Assembly (NCBI GenBank): GCA_002328625.1
Contig: DCVC01000166.1
Span: 1 to 11,524, forward strand
From: Bacteroidales bacterium UBA2198
Lineage (GTDB): Bacteria; Bacteroidota; Bacteroidia; Bacteroidales; VadinHA17
DNA length: 11,524 bases
Direction: 5' to 3'
The notes under the pieces: model-generated
Database searches by the model: none
What the model was told of the DNA's origin: nothing
What the model saw: only the letters and a program-made list of their open reading frames with translations
Program-made: the position numbers and the translations under genes
In this document: positions 8,124-11,524 of the stretch, in pieces
How positions within the stretch are numbered: the stretch's first letter is position 1
Layout: each line of letters begins with the position of its first letter

Positions 8124-9251
8124 ATGTCATCCTTGAGTCACATTATTTATCCAATAAAATCAAGTCTCATCAGGTTCTTAATTTTTTTTCTGCCATTTAT
8201 TTTTTTAACAAGCTCTTTTGTATCAGCTAAAACCGATAGTCTTTTCCTTTCTGATGATGTGATCAGAATGGAATTAAGATCTGATTTTTCATCGCTTCTG
8301 GCAGGCAGGGCTGAAAATCCTGAATATTACAATGGTGAATTAGTCTATTATAGCCCGGGTGGCGACATTACAAAGTTATCGGTCAGGGTAATTGCCAGAG
8401 GGAATTTCCGCCGCAATCCCGAATATTGTTCATTTCCTCCTCTGTTTGTGAATTTCAGAAATGGTGAAGTGACGAATACTCTTTTCGATAATCAGAAAAA
8501 ACTGAAGCTTGTCACTCCATGCCAGGGTGATGAAGACGTAGTTGAAGAGTACCTTATCTATAAAATGTATAATGAGGTTACGGATCAGAGCATGAAGGTA
8601 CGGCTGGCAAAGATCAGTTACTTTGATACAGGCACCGGTAAAGAGGTATTTGAGAGGTACAGTTTTTTTCTTGAAGACAAAGAACGAACTGCCAACAGGA
8701 ATGATGCCATTGCAAAGGACAGGTTCGTAACGCCTTTTGATCTGAACCGGGAGAGTTATAAGAAAATGGTTTTTTTCCAGTACATAATCGGCAATAAGGA
8801 CTGGTATATAGCATCGAGAAAAAATGTTGTAATCATGCAGCCCAATGATCCTTCGGTGAAACCTATTGCAGTTCCTTATGATTTTGACATGTCCGGATTT
8901 GTTAATGCTGAATATAGCAAACCCAAAGATGTTCCTGATTATTTGCTAAGCAGCAAAAGGGTCTATAAAGGCTTATGTTACACCGATGATGAGTTAAAAG
9001 AGATCTTCGCATTTTATGAGGAACTAAAACCGAAATTTGAATCGATCATAAATAGCGTGGAACTCCTAACTAATTACAATAAAAAGCAAATTCTCAGATA
9101 TATAAACCATTTCTACACTGTCATTAAGAGCAAAGCACTCATCAAACGGGAATTTCTAGGTATATGTGAAACCCCCGGAGACTACAATCTGTTTGAGGTA
9201 TCGCAGCTGAGCCAGAACGATGAGAATATCATCAGGAAAAGCCTGCAATGA
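8124..9251 (+). CDS. Exported protein with CotH/kinase-like fold features, function unknown
   Basis: The 375-aa product has an N-terminal hydrophobic segment (about residues 15-34) and a probable cleavage after V-S-A at 35, so it should be exported. The remainder can be read as a divergent CotH/protein-kinase-like fold. Candidate elements are a strand K-L-K-L-V (Lys128), a helix with E-E (141-142) in the place of the alpha-C Glu, a hinge-like F-F-L-E-D (181-185), a catalytic-loop-like I-G-N-K-D-W...N (Asp226, Asn234), and a metal-binding P-Y-D-F-D (Asp253, Asp255). CotH-type proteins have a similar N-x-D...N and later D-x-D. CotH of spore formers phosphorylates secreted proteins; whether this protein does so is unknown. 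It is divergent from an exported phosphatase, which makes a phosphorylation-related role tempting but unproven. No nearby gene encodes an obvious substrate. The kinase-like reading is from motif spacing by eye. Confidence 0.6.
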   Translation: MSSLSHIIYPIKSSLIRFLIFFLPFIFLTSSFVSAKTDSLFLSDDVIRMELRSDFSSLLAGRAENPEYYNGELVYYSPGGDITKLSVRVIARGNFRRNPEYCSFPPLFVNFRNGEVTNTLFDNQKKLKLVTPCQGDEDVVEEYLIYKMYNEVTDQSMKVRLAKISYFDTGTGKEVFERYSFFLEDKERTANRNDAIAKDRFVTPFDLNRESYKKMVFFQYIIGNKDWYIASRKNVVIMQPNDPSVKPIAVPYDFDMSGFVNAEYSKPKDVPDYLLSSKRVYKGLCYTDDELKEIFAFYEELKPKFESIINSVELLTNYNKKQILRYINHFYTVIKSKALIKREFLGICETPGDYNLFEVSQLSQNDENIIRKSLQ

Positions 9252-9314
9252 TACGACGGCTTAAACTGGTTAATGTTACAAAGTATTTGCCTTCGCTTTG
9301 TTTTACGTTTAATC

Positions 9315-10052
9315 TTAATCCTTTATACAACGTACAGCAGTACCATCATTTTCGTAAAATTCTCTACGGAAAATCCGGGAATAACCAGTATTAATCCATA
9401 GACCAAAAATCAGGCTGAACGTTTCTGTATTAATCCTTGTTGTTGACCACCAGCTGCAGTCAGTACCCCTGCCTTCAAATCTCCCCTGTTTACCTGCTGC
9501 AACCATCCCCCGCATGCCTGAGGGAAGGGCTGTAAAACCACTTTCATTTGTCGCTCCTGCATTTGGGCTTTGCCAATGTGAGGTTCCTGATTCCTTCAGC
9601 TTTCCTCCAGCAAGATCTTCACCACCCAGATATGTTCTTAATTCTATCCACTCCCGGTCAGAAGGGACATGCCATCCCGCCGGACATAGTTTACCTGAAT
9701 TAACAGTAAACCAGTTATACAAGGCTCCATAAATTTTCTGAAGGGATGAATTGTCATTTATGTACCAGCAAAAAGCAGGTGTGGTAAGCTTGTTCCATGC
9801 AGTACTGTCTTTAACCATTGGAATGGTCTCGTTATCATTGAATCTGGTTGTCCTCAGGTTTTCAGCCATCCAGACCTGTGAACCAATTGTAACGGTTCTG
9901 TAAGAATTGCCATCCAGGTCTGAAAGGCTGCCGTATGTAATTGATGGATTAAACAATATAGGATCAACCTTATCCTCTTTCTCACAACCTGCCAGCAGAA
10001 GAAGCATAATGACGGCAATATTCAAAGGTTTGATACAAGCTCTGATTTTCAT
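9315..10052 (-). CDS. Fib_succ_major domain lipoprotein
   Basis: This 245-aa protein begins with a lipoprotein signal: a hydrophobic run, then L-A-G-C with the lipidated Cys at residue 23, followed by an E-K-E-D-K stretch. From about residue 46 to the end it is a Fibrobacter succinogenes major paralogous domain (TIGR02145-type). The hallmarks are T-I-G-S-Q-V-W-M-A-E-N-L (55-66), Y-G-A-L-Y-N-W (108-114), L-C-P-A-G-W-H-V-P-S-D-R-E-W (122-135), G-F-T-A-L-P-S-G (172-179) and the terminal G-T-A-V-R-C-I-K-D. Such proteins are abundant on the surface of Bacteroidetes and Fibrobacteres, have a fold related to C-type-lectin/formylglycine-generating-enzyme domains, and have no firmly established function. 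The domain appears complete and intact. The gene stands alone, convergent with the kinase-like gene (63 nt between stops), and has a good promoter match upstream. Confidence 0.92.
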   Translation of the reverse strand: MKIRACIKPLNIAVIMLLLLAGCEKEDKVDPILFNPSITYGSLSDLDGNSYRTVTIGSQVWMAENLRTTRFNDNETIPMVKDSTAWNKLTTPAFCWYINDNSSLQKIYGALYNWFTVNSGKLCPAGWHVPSDREWIELRTYLGGEDLAGGKLKESGTSHWQSPNAGATNESGFTALPSGMRGMVAAGKQGRFEGRGTDCSWWSTTRINTETFSLIFGLWINTGYSRIFRREFYENDGTAVRCIKD

Positions 10053-10099
10053 AGCTTATAAATTTCATCTGCAAAGAAGAAATAAGATACCAATGCTTC

Positions 10100-10116
10100 C
10101 ATGATCAATTATCATG
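10100..10116. promoter_or_regulatory. 17-bp dyad, possible operator or leader element
   Basis: CATGAT, a 5-nt spacer CAATT, then ATCATG form a perfect 6-bp inverted repeat about 50 nt upstream of the lipoprotein ATG and 25 nt downstream of its predicted -7 element. The size and symmetry fit a dimeric regulator site, but a 6-bp AT-rich dyad can arise by chance. Confidence 0.25.
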
Positions 10117-10140
10117 ATTCAAATCAATCAAATTCCTTAA

Positions 10141-10172
10141 CAAAGTTACACCAGCAAAAATTCAAAGTCAAA
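10141..10172 (-). promoter_or_regulatory. Bacteroidetes-type promoter for the Fib_succ lipoprotein
   Basis: On the minus strand TTTG (10172-10169) is followed after 20 nt by TAACTTTG (10148-10141). Both boxes match the Bacteroidetes housekeeping consensus TTTG-N19-21-TAnnTTTG exactly. Transcription would start near 10135, leaving a leader of about 80 nt before the ATG at 10052. Confidence 0.5.
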
Positions 10173-10203
10173 TTCTTTTAGCAATTAAAGGGAGATCATA
10201 TAA

Positions 10204-10453
10204 ATAGCACATTTTAGTGATGTTGGGTCAAGTGAAGGGAAAGGCGGTAAATTATATTGCACGGGTCACGATAGTCCTGAAATATATGTTATGGAAATTC
10301 CCCAGACTGGTTACACACTAAAAGTATATTGAAACCATTCAAACACCAATTCATGAGCAGGGGATTACTTTTGACCGCACGGTTAAAGATAAAATGGTTA
10401 TGTATGGCATCCGCAGAGATGATAATTTGATAATAGCTTTTCAGATAAAGTAA
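10204..10453 (+). pseudogene. Frameshifted 3' remnant of a protein-coding gene
   Basis: Two open segments in neighbouring frames read as one continuous protein C-terminus. The first (10204-10329) includes G-G-K-L-Y-C-T-G-H-D-S-P-E-I-Y-V-M-E-I-P and ends at a TGA at 10330. A one-base shift near 10328 continues with I-E-T-I-Q-T-P-I-H-E-Q-G-I-T-F-D-R and ends in A-F-Q-I-K before TAA at 10451. The composition is protein-like on both sides of the shift, whereas no start codon or N-terminal part is found: an in-frame TAA lies at 10201. The sequence reminds me of the last strands of exported beta-propeller-type proteins with a G-H-D-x-P-E-(I/L)-Y-V motif, but I cannot name the family with confidence. 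It is best read as the tail of a gene whose 5' part was deleted. Confidence 0.55.
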
Positions 10454-10458
10454 TATAC

Positions 10459-10488
10459 TTTGCTTTTACTGAATTTTGCATAATTTTG
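10459..10488 (+). promoter_or_regulatory. Bacteroidetes-type promoter for the 61-aa membrane protein
   Basis: TTTG at 10459-10462 and TAATTTTG at 10481-10488 match the two boxes of the Bacteroidetes promoter consensus, with an 18-nt spacer (slightly short). Transcription would start near 10494 and give a leader of about 75 nt that is very A-rich just before the ATG at 10570, a common feature of efficient Bacteroidetes translation starts. Confidence 0.45.
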
Positions 10489-10569
10489 ATAACAGTAATT
10501 ATATATATAGCAACCAGAAAAAGAAATTAATATCCAGGGATGAATTAATAAATAATAAAAAACAAGATC

Positions 10570-10755
10570 ATGAAAGAAAAATGTTTTGACACCAATCCTT
10601 CGTCGGGCGCAGTTTATGGGCTGGGGCTTATCGGAGCAGCAATCTATTTTATTTCAACAGCCACGGGTTTCTGGATGGGCGTGCTGGGATTCCTGAAAGC
10701 TATAGTCTGGCCGGTTTTTCTCGTTTATGAAGCTTTCAGGAATATGGCAGGATAA
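10570..10755 (+). CDS. Small two-helix membrane protein, conserved hypothetical
   Basis: The 61-aa product has a short polar N-terminus and two hydrophobic helices, about residues 13-32 and 36-55. A glycine-rich first helix (G-A-V-Y-G-L-G-L-I-G-A-A) is followed by a tight turn with G-F-W-M-G, and the second helix contains A-I-V-W-P-V-F-L-V-Y-E-A. There is no cleavage site, so it should stay in the inner membrane as a hairpin. The pattern N-P-S-S-G-A-V-Y-G-L-G and W-P-V-F-L-V-Y-E-A looks familiar from small conserved hypothetical proteins in many bacteria and archaea. No function is known to me. An upstream promoter match, an A-rich leader and a downstream hairpin suggest a complete monocistronic unit, which supports it as a real gene despite its size. 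Confidence 0.78.
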   Translation: MKEKCFDTNPSSGAVYGLGLIGAAIYFISTATGFWMGVLGFLKAIVWPVFLVYEAFRNMAG

Positions 10756-10782
10756 TATTACTTACCAAGTAACCGCTAAAAC

Positions 10783-10818
10783 TTACCCTCTCCTGACTAT
10801 GGTGTCAGGAGAGCGTAA
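10783..10818 (+). terminator. Strong hairpin downstream of the 61-aa gene
   Basis: The arms TTAC-C-CTCTCCTGAC (10783-10797) and GTCAGGAGAG-C-GTAA (10804-10818) pair over 15 positions, with a single C:C mismatch, around the 6-nt loop TATGGT. The innermost 10 bp are perfect. It lies 28 nt after the stop codon at 10755. There is no U-run after it, so it may terminate by another route, protect the 3' end, or be structured RNA. Confidence 0.5.
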
Positions 10819-11015
10819 CTTTGACAATGAAATAAAGAAAGCAGGTTGCAGGTTGAACATGCAAAGAGATCCGGGAGATAATTGAGACAAACCACGAGTA
10901 TTTATTAACGGGGTATGTTGTCTGTCTCGTATTTATGTAAGTGGAAGCTGACTCAATGGTATTCTGAGATCCAACATTTTACTTACTTTTAACTGTTTGC
11001 ATATCACATTATTAA
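10819..11015. other. Intergenic stretch with a two-copy heptamer repeat
   Basis: No gene is seen here. GCAGGTTGCAGGTT at about 10841-10854 is a perfect two-copy heptanucleotide repeat. Toward the HEAT-like gene the DNA becomes AT-rich; TACTTTTA around 10984 resembles a -7 element at seven of eight positions but has no clear -33 partner. Confidence 0.35.
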
Positions 11016-11345
11016 ATGACAGATATGACTATAACTTTAGACTTTGACAGATGTAACTCCAAAGACCCGGGAATCAAGTATGGATTTACAACGGAGTTAC
11101 TGACTATTGCAGCAAATAATCCGGAATTATTGTATGACCATTTTAAGCATTTCCGGAAAATGCTGAAAAGTGACAATAACATAATTAAATGGACAGGGAT
11201 AGACATTATCGGATACCTTTCGGCGCTGGACAATGATAAAAAGACGGATAAAAAAATCAAAGATTTAATTGGATTGCTGCATGGAGGGAAACTGATCACC
11301 TGTAATCACTCCATCTTTGCTCTGGGTCTTATAGCAAAAAATTAA
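11016..11345 (+). CDS. HEAT-repeat-like protein, N-terminal part ending at a premature TAA
   Basis: The 109-aa reading frame starts at the ATG at 11016, immediately after an in-frame TAA (11013-11015), so the start is well bounded. The product is helical: pairs of amphipathic helices such as G-F-T-T-E-L-L-T-I-A-A-N-N-P-E-L-L and I-I-K-W-T-G-I-D-I-I-G-Y-L resemble the alternating helices of HEAT repeats, as does the end I-F-A-L-G-L-I-A-K-N. HEAT-repeat proteins are scaffolds for protein contacts. No signal peptide is present, so it would be cytoplasmic. The TAA at 11343-11345 falls inside the repeat array, and coding sequence in the same frame continues beyond it (next entry). As it stands the gene would give a truncated protein and is likely a recent pseudogene, or the stop could be a sequencing error. 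Confidence 0.6.
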   Translation: MTDMTITLDFDRCNSKDPGIKYGFTTELLTIAANNPELLYDHFKHFRKMLKSDNNIIKWTGIDIIGYLSALDNDKKTDKKIKDLIGLLHGGKLITCNHSIFALGLIAKN

Positions 11346-11524
11346 AAAACTCACCGTGGAAGAATCCTGAGGGAACTCATTAGAGTATCGAACGATTCAT
11401 TCGAAACTGAGGAATGTAAAAATATCGCCACAGGGAAAGTGTTGGATGTGCTGAAATCTTTTCTCCATGAAATCAGATCTGATAAAGCAGCAGTTGAATT
11501 TATACTCAGTGCTACAACGAATCA
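11346..11524 (+). pseudogene. Continuation of the HEAT-like gene after an in-frame stop; runs off the window
   Basis: Directly after the TAA the same frame stays open to the window end, 59 full codons. It reads as helical protein: R-I-L-R-E-L-I-R-V-S, then F-E-T-E-E-C-K-N-I-A-T-G-K and V-L-D-V-L-K-S-F-L-H-E-I. From memory, T-E-E-C-(K/R)-N-I near the C-terminus is typical of small HEAT-repeat proteins of about 200 aa, which matches the combined length expected here. The interruption is therefore a point nonsense mutation in an A-rich run (AATTAAAAAACT) with no frameshift. There is no good start codon for independent translation. Confidence 0.6.

Larger units (their letters stand above)
10053..10203. 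other. Leader and promoter region of the Fib_succ lipoprotein, no gene seen
   Basis: This 151-nt AT-rich stretch holds the predicted minus-strand promoter of the lipoprotein gene and, inside the presumed 5' leader, a dyad CATGAT-N5-ATCATG at 10100-10116. No coding signal is visible in any frame. Reading upstream in the frame of the adjacent gene remnant gives stops and no recognisable protein sequence. Confidence 0.5.

Noticed and set aside
10841..10854. GCAGGTT repeated twice, considered as a tandem-repeat array or CRISPR-like element
   Set aside because: There are only two copies with no spacers; it is too short to call an array.
11012..11299. Minus-strand open frame of 95 codons opposite the HEAT-like gene
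   Set aside because: The plus-strand frame gives helical repeat sequence that continues beyond the stop codon, so the antisense frame is a shadow.

Overview
The window looks like chromosomal DNA of a member of the Bacteroidetes/Bacteroidota (Bacteroidales-like). The supporting signs are moderately AT-rich DNA, genes without Shine-Dalgarno sequences, several matches to the Bacteroidetes promoter pattern TTTG-N~20-TAnnTTTG, a lipoprotein with a Fibrobacter-succinogenes-major-paralogous domain, a GH50/agarase-like glycoside hydrolase, and many exported envelope proteins. No rRNA, tRNA, CRISPR array, transposase or phage gene was found.

Layout: (1) 1-1104, the C-terminal part of a GH50-like glycoside hydrolase, cut by the window start and followed by a hairpin. 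(2) 1244-6196, a two-gene operon with a 24-nt gap. The first gene encodes an SH3b domain, a helical segment and an outer-membrane beta-barrel. The second encodes a 907-aa exported protein with two tandem Ig-like domains, a proline-rich linker, a helical region and a C-terminal beta-domain. I recognise no described system here. (3) 6322-6684, an AhpD/carboxymuconolactone-decarboxylase-fold protein with the full E-x11-CxxC-x3-H motif. It converges, 15 nt apart, on (4) 6700-7797 (minus), an exported PPP-type metallophosphatase. (5) 8124-9251, an exported protein whose spaced motifs resemble the CotH/protein-kinase-like fold. It is divergent from the phosphatase across a 326-nt AT-rich spacer. (6) 9315-10052 (minus), a Fib_succ_major lipoprotein with a good upstream promoter match. 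(7) 10053-10569, a mostly non-coding stretch holding a frameshifted remnant of a gene 3' end. (8) 10570-10755, a 61-aa two-helix membrane protein with a promoter match upstream and a strong hairpin downstream. (9) 11016 to the window end, a HEAT-repeat-like gene interrupted by an in-frame TAA, with the reading frame continuing past it to the window edge.

The common theme is the cell envelope: six of the nine genes carry export signals or membrane segments. The most notable points are the uncharacterised SH3b-barrel/Ig-like operon, the exported kinase-like protein divergent from an exported phosphatase, and the two decayed genes near the right end. All functional links between neighbours are inferences from position and motif reading. 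No database search was run.
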